Positions 23,917 to 32,577 are shown, counted from the first letter of the stretch. The stretch is 55,861 bases of DNA from CAZFMJ01 sp964520045 (GCA_964520045.1 CAZFMJ010000010.1:1-55861); one strand, 5' to 3'. Numbers and translations are program-made. The notes: generated by a model from the letters alone, not told the origin.

Positions 23917-25203
23917 ATGCTGATGAAAAGAATCTCTTTATTCCCGCTTTTGATTTTTACCGGCAGTCTGATTTCGGCTCAAAACACCACTGAAAACGCG
24001 GGGCGTTCAATAAATCTTGACCAATCCTTTAAGCTGGCTTTGGCGAGAAGCGAAACGCTTGCCCAGCATGGGGAAACAGTTGAGCAGTTATACGCGGAAA
24101 TTGAGCGGATCAAGGCAGGGTTCCGGCCCGCCGTTGAATTTAACGCTTCGCAGATATGGCAGGACAAGTCTTCTGATAATTCTTCCGGCGCTTCTTCGTC
24201 CAACCAGACAAGCCGTCCTCAGGCGCTCGTAAATCTCCATCAACCGCTTTTTTCCGGTATGCGGGATATTTTCGCCGTGCGCTCAGCCGAAACACAGCGC
24301 TTGTCCGTCTCTTGCGGTTTGGAACGCGCGAAACAGCTTCTCTATCAAAATACGGCGCAGGCTTATTTCGGTCTTCTTCAGATCCATCATGAAATAACGC
24401 TTCGCGGGGAGCAGATCGAACTCACAAAAAAAAGGATAGACGAGCTTCAGGCGCGTGAAAAAATAGGCCGTTCCAGAAGGAGCGAGATACTGGCCGCGCA
24501 GGCCCAGATGCTTCAGAACGAAGCTCAGCTTGCCGATGCTTTGGGCCGGGAAAAAGTGCGCCAGCGGGTTTTCCGATTTTTGGCCGGACTTGAAACGGAC
24601 GCCCGGCCGGAGGAAGCCCGGCTTCCGGACGCAAACGGCAGAAAACATTATCTCGGCAAAATCCAATCCAGATATGACATCAAAGCCGCCCGCTTTAACC
24701 TTGAATATGCCCAGCTCCAAACCGATATCCGGCGCAGGCAAAAGCTTCCGTCCCTTTCGTTTGACGGCAATTATTATTTAAAAAGACCCCGCGGTTCCCT
24801 TGAAACGATCCGTTGGGACGCCGGTTTTTTTCTGGGGCTTCCGCTGTATTCCGGCGGCTCGATAGGCGCGCAGATAAAGCAATCGGAAGCCGGCGAACGC
24901 TTTGCCGAACAGGCTCTTACGCTTGTTTTAAGGCAGGCGGAGCTGGATGTAAACTCCGCCTATGACAGCCTCCGATCTTCCCTTCTTGTGACATCGGTTC
25001 TTGAAAAGGCCGTGGAAACGGCGCAGGCCAATGCGGAAGCGCAGTCGGCCGACTATCTCCTCGGTTTGGTCACGAATCTGGAAGTGCTGAATAGTCTTTC
25101 ATCTGTTCAGGAACTAAAGCTTCAGTTTGAAAACGCAAAAATTTCCGCATCACTGCAGAGAATATATCTTGAAACAGCGGCGGGCGGACCGGAAATAAAA
25201 TGA
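23917..25203 (+). CDS. TolC-family outer-membrane efflux protein
   Basis: The exported protein of about 428 residues has a signal peptide (MLMKRISLF to ISA) and two outer-membrane-efflux repeats. The first begins INLDQSFKLALARSETLAQ, and long amphipathic helices follow. The second half repeats the pattern (KLPSLSFDGNYYLKRPRG, FFLGLPLYSGG, then the VTNLEVLNSLSSVQELKL helix). It would form a trimeric channel-tunnel for the RND pump encoded 4 nt upstream of its stop. The frame is open to a TTG at 23896; ATG at 23917 or 23923 gives a better signal peptide. No periplasmic adaptor gene lies between or beside the two genes. Confidence 0.88.
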   Translation: MLMKRISLFPLLIFTGSLISAQNTTENAGRSINLDQSFKLALARSETLAQHGETVEQLYAEIERIKAGFRPAVEFNASQIWQDKSSDNSSGASSSNQTSRPQALVNLHQPLFSGMRDIFAVRSAETQRLSVSCGLERAKQLLYQNTAQAYFGLLQIHHEITLRGEQIELTKKRIDELQAREKIGRSRRSEILAAQAQMLQNEAQLADALGREKVRQRVFRFLAGLETDARPEEARLPDANGRKHYLGKIQSRYDIKAARFNLEYAQLQTDIRRRQKLPSLSFDGNYYLKRPRGSLETIRWDAGFFLGLPLYSGGSIGAQIKQSEAGERFAEQALTLVLRQAELDVNSAYDSLRSSLLVTSVLEKAVETAQANAEAQSADYLLGLVTNLEVLNSLSSVQELKLQFENAKISASLQRIYLETAAGGPEIK

Positions 25204-28200
25204 AACTTTCCGATATCTCGATAAAAAACCCCGTATTCGCCTGGATGCTCATGGCCGGACTTATAGTCTTCGGCGCCATAGGCTTCGGCCGAATGGGAGT
25301 GAGCCAGCTGCCCGACGTCGATTTTCCCGTAATAAATATCGCCGTAGCGCTCGAAGGAGCCGCCCCCGAAGTCATGGAAACGCAGGTCGCCGATGTCGTC
25401 GAAGACGCGGTTATGAGCATACAGGGCCTTAAGGAAGTCTCTTCAATATCAAGGATGGGGCAGTCCAATATAACTCTTGAATTTGAACTTAACCGCGACA
25501 TCGATATCGCTCTCCAGGAAACGCAGACCAAAATAGCGCAGGCGCAGAAAAATCTGCCCCGCGAAATAGATCCGCCTGTCATCACAAAAACCAATCCCGA
25601 GGACCAGCCCATATTATGGATAACTCTTTACGGCGACCGTCCGCTCAAAGAGATGATGGAATATACCCATGATTACCTGAGGGACCAATTTACGTCCATC
25701 TCGGGAGTGGGGGATGTTTTCATGGGCGGGTATATAGAGCCGAATCTGAGGATCTGGCTGGACGCCGACAAAATGGACATGCGGCAGCTGACGGTCGACG
25801 ACGTGATCTCCGCTGTGGCGTACCAGCACGCGGAAATGCCAGCCGGCTATATAGACACCGGAAAAACCGAACTGAACGTCAGGGTCATGGGCGAAGCCGC
25901 GACTACGGCCGAATTTTCCAAAATAATAATACCGTCAAGAAGCGGGGCCCCCATCTGGAAAACGTTCCGCATAGGCGACGTGGCGTCGGTGGAGGACGGG
26001 CTTAACGACGTCAGAAGGATATCCCGCAGCTGGGGCGTAAGAGCGGTGGGCATGGGCATAAGAAAACAGCGCGGAGCCAATGCCGTCGAGACGGCCCGCG
26101 CAGTTAAAGCCAGAATAGCCGAAATTCAGAAAAATCTGCCCCATGGGATGAAGCTTCAGATCGTCAACGACACCACGAGATTTATAGAAGACGCCACCCG
26201 CGAGCTTAATTTTACTTTGGGTTTATCGGTCATCCTGACCTCGCTCGTCTGCTGGCTGTTCCTGGGTTCGCTGACCGCCACCATCAACGTCATTCTGGCG
26301 ATCCCCACCTCGATAATCGGCTCTTTTATAATTCTGTATTTTATGGGATTTACGCTCAACACTTTCACCCTGCTGGGACTTTCCCTGGCGATAGGCATAG
26401 TGGTGGACGACGCGATAATGGTCCTGGAAAACATAGTGCGCTACAATGAGAAAGGCGCGGGCAGGGTTAGATCCGCCATAATAGGCGCGCGCGAAATCAC
26501 ATTTCCGGCCATAGCCGCTTCTGTGGCCATACTCGCCATCTTTGTGCCGGTGGTTTTCATGCGCGGCATCATAGGAAAATTTTTCTATCAGTTCGGGGTC
26601 ACCATGACCGCCGCCGTAATGCTTTCGCTTCTTGAAGCGCTAACTCTCACCCCCATGCGCTGTTCGCAGTTCGTGGACGCTAAAAGAACGTCGCGGCTGG
26701 CGGCGGCGGGCGACCGGTGGTTTAATTTTATCAAAGGCGCCTACCGCGCTTTTCTGGAATCGGCGCTGAACAGGCGATGGACAGTTATCCTTGCGTCTTT
26801 CGCGCTGTTCGCGGCCTCATTGACGATAGCCTTAAAAATACCCAAGGAACTCGTTCCGTCGCAGGACCAGAGCATGTTCATAGTAAGAATGCAGACTCCG
26901 ATAGGCTCGTCGCTTGATTTTACGGATAAGGTCGTGCGCAAGGCCGAAGAATGGGTCATGAACCAGCCCAATGTGAACAGATATCTGGTAGCGATAGGCG
27001 GCGGCCCCGGCGGAAACAGCATGGTCAATACTTCAACGATGTTTATCACGATGAAACCGCCCAAAGAACGCGTTCCCCTTGCCCAAGGAATGAATAAGCC
27101 CACCCAGCTGGAATTCATGCAGTATACGCGCAAATCTTTGAAAACGATCAAGGGCATGCAGAGAGCCATAATACAAGACCGCTCGCTTTCCGGGTTTACG
27201 GCCAACAGGGGATTTCCCATAGAATTTACGGTGCGGGGGCCCGACTGGGATAAACTCGCTCAATTAAGCCGGGAAATAATGCGGAGGATGAATGATTCCG
27301 GACTGGCGGTCGACGTGGATACCGATTATCAGGAAGGGATGCCTGAAATACAGGTTCTGCCGGACCGGGAAAAGGCCGCGGCCCGGGGAGTGAACATAGC
27401 GTCCATAGGCAACGGGATAAACGCCATGATAGGCGGGATCCGCGCCGGCAAATTCACAAAGAACGGAAAACGCTACGACATACGCGTCAGGCTGGCGGAT
27501 AAAGACCGCTCGGACGCTCAGGCGATAAATAAATTATGGGTAAGGAACAGCCACGGCGAAGTCATTCGGCTTTCCGAAGTCATAAAAATCACGCAAAAGC
27601 CCTCTCTTCTTTCAATATCGCGAAGGAACAGGGAGCGGGCGATAGGGATTTTCGCCAATGTGGCGCCCGGACGTTCGCAGACCGAAGCCCTTGCCGAAGC
27701 TGAAAAAATCGGGCGCGAAATCCTTCCTTCCGGCTATAAACTTGTTTTTACCGGCAGTTCGCAGACTTTCCGCGACTCATTCCAAAGCCTTATCTTTGCG
27801 CTTGTTTTGGGGATATTCGTGGCGTATATGGTGCTGGCTTCCCAATTCAACAGCTTTATACATCCTGTAACGGTTCTTCTGGCGCTTCCGTTTAGCGTAA
27901 CCGGCGCTTTTATGGCGCTGATGCTGGCTCACCGCACCATCAATATATACAGCATGATAGGGATAATTCTGCTGATGGGGATCGTAAAAAAGAACTCGAT
28001 ACTTCTCGTTGATTTCACGAACAGAAGGCGCAAGCTTGAAGGCATGAACGTCAGAGAGGCCCTGCTTGACGCCTGCCCGATACGCCTGCGTCCCATTTTG
28101 ATGACGTCCGCCGCCACGGTGGCCGCGGCCGTTCCGCCGGCTTTAGGGATAGGTCCGGGGGCGGAGACCCGCATTCCCATGGCCATAGTCGTCATAGGCG

Positions 28201-28337
28201 GCGTAATTTTATCCACTATATTGACGCTCATGGTCGTTCCCTGCGCCTACAGCCTGTTCTCAGGTCTTGAAAGACACAAGCATAAAGACGATATTCAATA
28301 CGCTTTTGACCAGATTGAAAAGAAGCTGGACGGCTAA
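25200..28337 (+). CDS. RND multidrug efflux transporter (AcrB/MexF, HAE1 family)
   Basis: At 1045 residues this is full length for the family, with 12 membrane segments and two large periplasmic loops. It starts with the typical cytoplasmic motif LSDISIKNPVFAWMLM. The proton-relay Asp pair is in LAIGIVVDDAIMVLENI, and the partner Lys is in MGIVKKNSILLVDF of the second half. It exports amphiphilic compounds using proton motive force through a TolC-type channel. The gene overlaps tolC by 4 nt. An HlyD/AcrA-type adaptor is normally encoded in the same operon but is missing here, so it must be supplied in trans. Confidence 0.94.
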   Translation: MKLSDISIKNPVFAWMLMAGLIVFGAIGFGRMGVSQLPDVDFPVINIAVALEGAAPEVMETQVADVVEDAVMSIQGLKEVSSISRMGQSNITLEFELNRDIDIALQETQTKIAQAQKNLPREIDPPVITKTNPEDQPILWITLYGDRPLKEMMEYTHDYLRDQFTSISGVGDVFMGGYIEPNLRIWLDADKMDMRQLTVDDVISAVAYQHAEMPAGYIDTGKTELNVRVMGEAATTAEFSKIIIPSRSGAPIWKTFRIGDVASVEDGLNDVRRISRSWGVRAVGMGIRKQRGANAVETARAVKARIAEIQKNLPHGMKLQIVNDTTRFIEDATRELNFTLGLSVILTSLVCWLFLGSLTATINVILAIPTSIIGSFIILYFMGFTLNTFTLLGLSLAIGIVVDDAIMVLENIVRYNEKGAGRVRSAIIGAREITFPAIAASVAILAIFVPVVFMRGIIGKFFYQFGVTMTAAVMLSLLEALTLTPMRCSQFVDAKRTSRLAAAGDRWFNFIKGAYRAFLESALNRRWTVILASFALFAASLTIALKIPKELVPSQDQSMFIVRMQTPIGSSLDFTDKVVRKAEEWVMNQPNVNRYLVAIGGGPGGNSMVNTSTMFITMKPPKERVPLAQGMNKPTQLEFMQYTRKSLKTIKGMQRAIIQDRSLSGFTANRGFPIEFTVRGPDWDKLAQLSREIMRRMNDSGLAVDVDTDYQEGMPEIQVLPDREKAAARGVNIASIGNGINAMIGGIRAGKFTKNGKRYDIRVRLADKDRSDAQAINKLWVRNSHGEVIRLSEVIKITQKPSLLSISRRNRERAIGIFANVAPGRSQTEALAEAEKIGREILPSGYKLVFTGSSQTFRDSFQSLIFALVLGIFVAYMVLASQFNSFIHPVTVLLALPFSVTGAFMALMLAHRTINIYSMIGIILLMGIVKKNSILLVDFTNRRRKLEGMNVREALLDACPIRLRPILMTSAATVAAAVPPALGIGPGAETRIPMAIVVIGGVILSTILTLMVVPCAYSLFSGLERHKHKDDIQYAFDQIEKKLDG

Positions 28338-28362
28338 AGAGAAACGACAAGAATGCGGGACT

Positions 28363-28470
28363 ATGGAAAATGCGGATAGATGGAAAAAGCTGAAAGTTTG
28401 GCAGGACGCCGACAAGCTTGTCCGCTGTCCAGCAGTCCAGCTGTCTCGCTGTTTCTCTCCGGCCGCCTAG
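28363..28470 (+). pseudogene. Remnant of a four-helix-bundle (23S rRNA intervening-sequence type) protein gene
   Basis: The first 20 codons read MENADRWKKLKVWQDADKLV. This matches the N-terminal signature of the four helix bundle/S23 family, in which a (F/W)xxLKVWQxAxxL stretch opens the first helix. The frame then runs straight into the octanucleotide repeat array at 28421 and stops after 35 codons, far short of the usual length of about 120. The gene appears truncated and overwritten by repeat DNA. Confidence 0.5.
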
Positions 28471-28498
28471 CCATCCAGCAGACTCGCCGTCCAGCTGT
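28421..28498. repeat. Octanucleotide-period repeat (CCAGCNGT), longest array
   Basis: Four in-phase 8-nt units (28421-28452) and five more (28459-28498), separated by 6 nt, fit the consensus CYMGCNGT. The array fills the spacer between the RND pump and nupC and begins inside the four-helix-bundle remnant. Confidence 0.7.
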
Positions 28499-28505
28499 CT
28501 TTTAG

Positions 28506-28511
28506 TATAAT
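28506..28511 (+). promoter_or_regulatory. -10 box of nupC with leaderless spacing
   Basis: A perfect TATAAT is followed after 7 nt by the ATG at 28519. No Shine-Dalgarno precedes either possible start (28510 or 28519). A transcript beginning at the second ATG is the simplest reading. Confidence 0.5.
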
Positions 28512-28518
28512 GCTTCAT

Positions 28519-29784
28519 ATGAATATTCATCAATTTATAAGTCTTCTGGGCGTCGCAACGACTGCGCTTTTGGCTTGGTTTTTCTGCAAACACAAGAAAT
28601 CCATAAGCTGGCGCACGATATTGTGGGGAACGGCTCTTCAGTTTGTTTTTGCCCTTCTGATTCTTAAAACGCCTCCGGGAAACTGGGTTTTTTCGACAAT
28701 GAACGGCGTGATAACGAATCTTCTCGCGTTTCAGGAAGAAGGGGCTAAATTCGTGTTCAATGCATTGGCAGTATCCCCCGGCAAAGAAGGGTCAATGGGT
28801 TTTTTCTTCGCTTTTCAGGTTCTTACCACCATAATATTTCTGTCATCGCTGATGTCGGTAATGTATTATCTCGGCATAATGCAGAAAGTGGTGCTGTTTT
28901 TCGGCAGAATAATGACGCATACATGCCGGACCTCCGGAGCTGAAACTCTCTGCGCTTCGGCGAATATTTTTGTGGGCCAGACGGAGGCGCCGATTCTGAT
29001 AAAACCCTATATAAAGGAAATGACGGAGTCCGAACTGCTTTGTGTTATGACCGGCGGAATGGCCACAATAGCGGGGGGGGTGATGGTTGCGTATGTCGGA
29101 ATGCTCAAGCCGTATTTTCCGGACGCCGCCGGTCATTTGCTGGCCGCAAGCGTGATGTCCGCTCCCGCCGCATTGGTCATATCCAAACTGATGATCCCTG
29201 AAACCGGCAGTCCGAAAACCATGGGTTCCCTGAAACTTGATTACCATGACAAATCCGTAAATATCATCGATGCGGCCGCCTCCGGAGCCGGAACGGGTCT
29301 TACTCTTGCTTTGAACGTGGGAGCCATGCTTATCGCTTTTATGTCCATACTTGCCATGATAAACTGGGGTGTTCATTATGCTTGCGGATTTATAGGCCGG
29401 CCTGAGGTGGGGCTTGAAATGCTTTTCGGATGGCTGCTGTCGCCTCTGGCGTGGATAATCGGCGTCCCGTGGACTGACTGCCAGGTAGTGGGCCGGCTCA
29501 TGGGCGAGAAAACCGTTCTCAATGAATTCGTCGCATATCTGCATATGTCGCAATGGGCGGCGGAACATATTTCAGAGCCTATGGCATATAGATCTTCCGT
29601 GATCGCGATATATGCATTGTGCGGTTTTTCCAATTTTTTATCCATAGCGATACAGATAGGCGGAATCGGAGCTTTGGCGCCTGAGCGCAGGCAGGATCTG
29701 GCGCGTCTCGGAATTTACGCCCTTATCGGAGGGTCGCTGGCATGCTTCATGACAGCGGCCATAGTGGGAGTGATAGTGTCTTAA
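28519..29784 (+). CDS. nupC: Concentrative nucleoside transporter, NupC/CNT family
   Basis: The inner-membrane protein of about 421 residues carries CNT signature motifs: GQTEAPILIKPY on the substrate-binding hairpin, LTALNVGAML-type helices (here LTLALNVGAML), KTVLNEFVAYLHM and CGFSNFLSIAIQIGGIG. It imports nucleosides with protons or sodium. The frame also includes an ATG 9 nt upstream at 28510, but the TATAAT at 28506-28511 overlaps that codon, so the second ATG (28519) is preferred. It is convergent with the NCS2-type permease gene, and the pair suggests nucleoside and nucleobase salvage. Eight consecutive G bases near 29078 fall in a Gly-Gly codon run and do not break the frame. Confidence 0.9.
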   Translation: MNIHQFISLLGVATTALLAWFFCKHKKSISWRTILWGTALQFVFALLILKTPPGNWVFSTMNGVITNLLAFQEEGAKFVFNALAVSPGKEGSMGFFFAFQVLTTIIFLSSLMSVMYYLGIMQKVVLFFGRIMTHTCRTSGAETLCASANIFVGQTEAPILIKPYIKEMTESELLCVMTGGMATIAGGVMVAYVGMLKPYFPDAAGHLLAASVMSAPAALVISKLMIPETGSPKTMGSLKLDYHDKSVNIIDAAASGAGTGLTLALNVGAMLIAFMSILAMINWGVHYACGFIGRPEVGLEMLFGWLLSPLAWIIGVPWTDCQVVGRLMGEKTVLNEFVAYLHMSQWAAEHISEPMAYRSSVIAIYALCGFSNFLSIAIQIGGIGALAPERRQDLARLGIYALIGGSLACFMTAAIVGVIVS

Positions 29785-29796
29785 TTTGATATTTCT

Positions 29797-29825
29797 CACA
29801 CGAAGGCACAAAGCCGCAAAGAATT
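29797..29825. repeat. About 8- to 9-nt-period repeat (CGCAAAG family) between convergent transporters
   Basis: CACGAAGG, CACAAAGC and CGCAAAGA recur every 8 nt in the 56-nt spacer between nupC and the NCS2-type permease gene. No stem-loop terminator is obvious here. Confidence 0.5.
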
Positions 29826-29840
29826 ATTCAGAACGGCGGA

Positions 29841-31454
29841 TTAATTTTTACCCATTTCCCTGCTCTCTTTTGTGAATGAAAGGCCGAACAGCATGAGCGC
29901 CAGCGCGATATAACCGGCGCAGAACTGATATGGGATCTGATTGGCGGGATACGGCAGATTCCACGGCAGATACATGTTGCCGTCGGGAATAGCGGAATGT
30001 ATTATTCCGAAAAATGTGAACACGGCCAGGATCAGGAGATATATCGAGGAAGTTTTAAGTTCCCTGTCTATAAGTTTTGCCACAAACGCTCCCCACAGCA
30101 TCGCGGTCAGAATAAAACCGTTGCCCAAAGCCACAATTACCAGCAATTCCGGCAGGCTTTTGCCCTGAACCGTCATAAGCGCGCTGAAATTAGCGAGTGG
30201 AACAAATTCCGGATTTGAAAATTTTATCTGCAGGAGACGGGCCACTGTCGGGAAATACGCGAAAGCCACAGCCGGAGCGTGTCTGGCCGGGCATGCGCGG
30301 AACGCCTGCGTCATAATATCCAAAGCCACAAAAATAAGGATCGGGGCTATAACCGCGCGCGGTATAAGCTCAACGATATATCCAACATAGCCGAATATCC
30401 CTCCCAATCCTATAAACAATCCCGTTAGCAGAGTATACCCCGCCCTGCTTCCCATTTTCTTGTAAGCAGGCTGGCCGATATAAGGAGTGGATTGAGCGAC
30501 ACCTCCGCACACTCCCGCCAAAAGCGTGGCCACCGCTTCCGTGAGCAGAATATCGCGCGTATTAAAATCGTCGCCTGCCACGCGCGCGCTTTCAGTAACG
30601 TTTATCCCGCCCACCACGGTCAGTATGCCGAAAGGAATTGCAATGGGCATATATTTAAGAGCTTCGCCGAATCCTTTTATAAATCCCAGCGTCGGCGCGG
30701 GAAATCCGAAATGCAGAGTTCCCGAGGGGGAGACATATGTTCCCCCTATAATTCCGGAAGGGGCCAGAATATAATACAGAGCGGTGCCTATGCACACTGA
30801 CGCAAGAACTCCCGGAAAATTTCCCGGCAGTTTAATATGAGCCACCAAAGTGTAAAGAATAAGACCCAGAGCCACCATCCCGACCAGCGGCATGCCGAAA
30901 ACTTCCGCTATGGGAATAAAGCCGATAAGGATAAGCCCGATTCCGGCCAGAGAGCCTAAAAGCCCGGCCTGAGGCACGGCCTTCTGCACCCAGCGGCCTA
31001 TGAAAGAAAATATAATTTTCACTATGCCTATGATAACCATTGTGGCCATGCCTATATACCACGTCATCATGGCGGCATCCGTCTCAGACAAGCCTTTGGC
31101 TTTAAGTCCCATAAATGCGGGCCCGAGCACGGCAAGGGCTATCCCTATGGTGGACGGCGTATCAAGCCCCAAAGGCATTGCGGTTACAGTGGGGTTGCCG
31201 GCTTTTTTGGCAAGGCGGAATGCCATCCATGTGTAAACCAGATCCCCGAAAAGCACTCCGAAGGCGGTGCCCGGAAACATCTTCTTATAAACTATTTCCG
31301 CCGGAAACTGGAAGGCAAAAATCAAAATGCCGGCAAGGAAAGAAAGCACCGTCATATTGTCGAACATCAGCCCGAAAAAGCCGTTTATGTCTCCCAAAAC
31401 GAACCATTCATATTTTGAGTTTCCCGTATTCGCCGCGGACTTCGTATTTTCCAT
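29841..31454 (-). CDS. NCS2/AzgA-type nucleobase permease
   Basis: The 537-residue protein has about 12-14 membrane segments. It resembles the AGZA branch of nucleobase/ascorbate transporters: NPTVTAMPLGLDTPSTIGIA near residue 90, AVPQAGLLGSLAGIGL in the middle and GGVAQSTPYIGQPAYKKMG near residue 315 match the family's substrate-site helices. The likely role is proton-linked uptake of purines or xanthine/uracil at the inner membrane. GGAGGG is placed 4 nt before the ATG. Substrate cannot be assigned from sequence. No purine riboswitch was found in the leader. Confidence 0.8.
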   Translation of the reverse strand: MENTKSAANTGNSKYEWFVLGDINGFFGLMFDNMTVLSFLAGILIFAFQFPAEIVYKKMFPGTAFGVLFGDLVYTWMAFRLAKKAGNPTVTAMPLGLDTPSTIGIALAVLGPAFMGLKAKGLSETDAAMMTWYIGMATMVIIGIVKIIFSFIGRWVQKAVPQAGLLGSLAGIGLILIGFIPIAEVFGMPLVGMVALGLILYTLVAHIKLPGNFPGVLASVCIGTALYYILAPSGIIGGTYVSPSGTLHFGFPAPTLGFIKGFGEALKYMPIAIPFGILTVVGGINVTESARVAGDDFNTRDILLTEAVATLLAGVCGGVAQSTPYIGQPAYKKMGSRAGYTLLTGLFIGLGGIFGYVGYIVELIPRAVIAPILIFVALDIMTQAFRACPARHAPAVAFAYFPTVARLLQIKFSNPEFVPLANFSALMTVQGKSLPELLVIVALGNGFILTAMLWGAFVAKLIDRELKTSSIYLLILAVFTFFGIIHSAIPDGNMYLPWNLPYPANQIPYQFCAGYIALALMLFGLSFTKESREMGKN

Positions 31455-31539
31455 AATCCCTCCGGATAAAATATTGAACGCTGATAACGCCGATTTTTAT
31501 GATTAGACGTAACTGCTCGCCTCGATAAATAAGCCAAAG

Positions 31540-31597
31540 CGCAAAAAGTTTAACCGCAAAGGACGCAAAGGAATTACGCTAAGAACGCAAAGATTAC
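31540..31597. repeat. About 9-nt-period repeat (CGCAAAG family), left of paired-hairpin copy 2
   Basis: CGCAAAG or CGCTAAG cores start at 31555, 31564, 31577 and 31586 (steps of 9, 13 and 9 nt), with a related CGCAAAAAG at 31540. Confidence 0.55.
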
Positions 31598-31676
31598 AAG
31601 CAATTAACTGTACTTTCGCCGCTACGCCAACAATTTGGCTAAAGAAGCAGCTCCTCGTCATCTTAATCAGATTCAC

Positions 31677-31754
31677 TCTGTCCAAACCATCCTTAAAGGC
31701 AGTGAGTTAGGACTGACCCATTCTCAATGCCTTTCAAGGAAAGAATGGGTCTGT
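31677..31754. repeat. Paired-hairpin element, copy 2
   Basis: Hairpin 1 pairs 31677-31687 with 31706-31716 (9 of 11 bp, 18-nt loop). Hairpin 2 pairs CTGACCCATTCT (31713-31724) with AGAATGGGTCTG (31743-31754; 11 of 12 bp, 18-nt loop). Loop 1 matches copy 1 at 14 of 18 positions and both loop 2 sequences begin CAATGCCTT, while the stems differ by paired changes (G-C to A-T, C-G to T-A, C-G to G-C). Confidence 0.75.
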
Positions 31755-31756
31755 GT

Positions 31757-31795
31757 CCTTTGCGTTTGCTTTGCGCTCTTTGCGTTTAGTCTCCG
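31757..31795. repeat. Inverse copy of the CGCAAAG-family repeat, right of paired-hairpin copy 2
   Basis: CTTTGCG cores start at 31759, 31770 and 31779. With the array at 31540-31597 they form an inverted pair enclosing the hairpin element. Confidence 0.55.
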
Positions 31796-32063
31796 GTTTT
31801 TTTCGGATGTTTGTAATTATCAGCGTTCTATATTTTACTGCTGTGCGGTTACAAGTATTATACCTTTTGCTTGAGACTTCAAAAAGCAAAAATACATTAG
31901 ACGGGGAGGGTAAATTTCATCCCAACACTGCCATTCTGCTTTCGAATGTTGTGTAAACAACTGAGTGGACAAAGCAGGACAAATCCTGTGGTTTTAGTAA
32001 GGCATATTTGCGCTATTCTATACTGTAATTTTGTAATATTATTTAAAAGGGCCTGTATATCCC
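31796..32063. other. Spacer without recognisable gene
   Basis: This AT-richer stretch (base use unlike the flanking operons) contains only short frames. I see no promoter, RNA gene or domain fragment that I can support. It leads into the restriction-gene remnants. Confidence 0.4.
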
Positions 32064-32180
32064 ATGAATACGGATTATGGGCTTGGTTATTCAAGTCAAA
32101 ACTTGCGCTATGTTCGGCAGTTCTACTTCAGCTATCCGGAATTATTAAGCTCAGACCAGATTTGCCACTCAGTGCGTGGT
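32064..32180 (+). pseudogene. Fragment of a second DUF1016 (YhcG-type) nuclease gene
   Basis: The frame from 32064 reads DYGLGYSSQNLRYVRQFYFS followed by YPELLSSDQICHSVRGKS. This resembles the DUF1016 N-terminal domain segment, typically (F/Y)GxG(F/Y)SxxNLxxMRQFYxxYP; the intact gene downstream has GFSRTNLMYVKKWCVFYS at the matching place. Nothing recognisable precedes or follows it in frame, so only about 40 codons of the old gene remain. The end coordinate is approximate. Confidence 0.45.
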
Positions 32181-32259
32181 AAATCTATGTTAATTCCGGC
32201 AGCTTCCGATGCGGCATGTGTAAAATCCGAGGCAGCGCGTCGGAAATCTTTTGCGGTGA

Positions 32260-32517
32260 ATGAACTCTTCAGCTCTTTGCAAATTCCGCACGCAGTGCGT
32301 ACGCAATCATGGAGACCTTCTGAGCCTGCGCCCGCCGCAGAAGGAATCCATGGAAATACTTGCGCGTCTGTGCGAACTGTTGCCGCTTGAAAAAGGTACG
32401 GACACAACCAAGGCATTGGCCGCTTTACGGGCTGATTTCCCCACGGTGGAAGACTTTGCGCTGGCACCTAAAGAAGAGTCATTTGCCTCAGAAGAAACAG
32501 AATCCAACGAACCCTAA
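32260..32517 (+). pseudogene. N-terminal fragment of a Res-type (type III restriction/DEAD helicase) gene
   Basis: Residues 24-70 of this 85-codon frame (LSLRPPQKESMEILARLCEL, then a LEKGTDTTKALAALRADFPT segment, then VEDF) match the N terminus of DEAD/DEAH helicase subunits related to type III restriction enzymes, which usually read LSLRPPQR-SLEIL and later FPTVEDFERDFPSLCFALATGVGKT. Here VEDF is followed at once by ALAPKEES and a stop, so the Walker A segment and about 800 residues are missing. An internal deletion that joined VEDF to a distal piece would explain it. The family match is from memory. Confidence 0.5.
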
Positions 32518-32577
32518 ATATCCGAAAATGATAAAGCGCGGCGTATACTGCAATATGGCGGGGGAGGGGATGGGGAT

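Noticed and set aside
30000..31550. Purine riboswitch upstream of the NCS2 or NupC genes
   Set aside because: No conserved core or matching stems were found in either leader, and nupC appears to have no leader at all.
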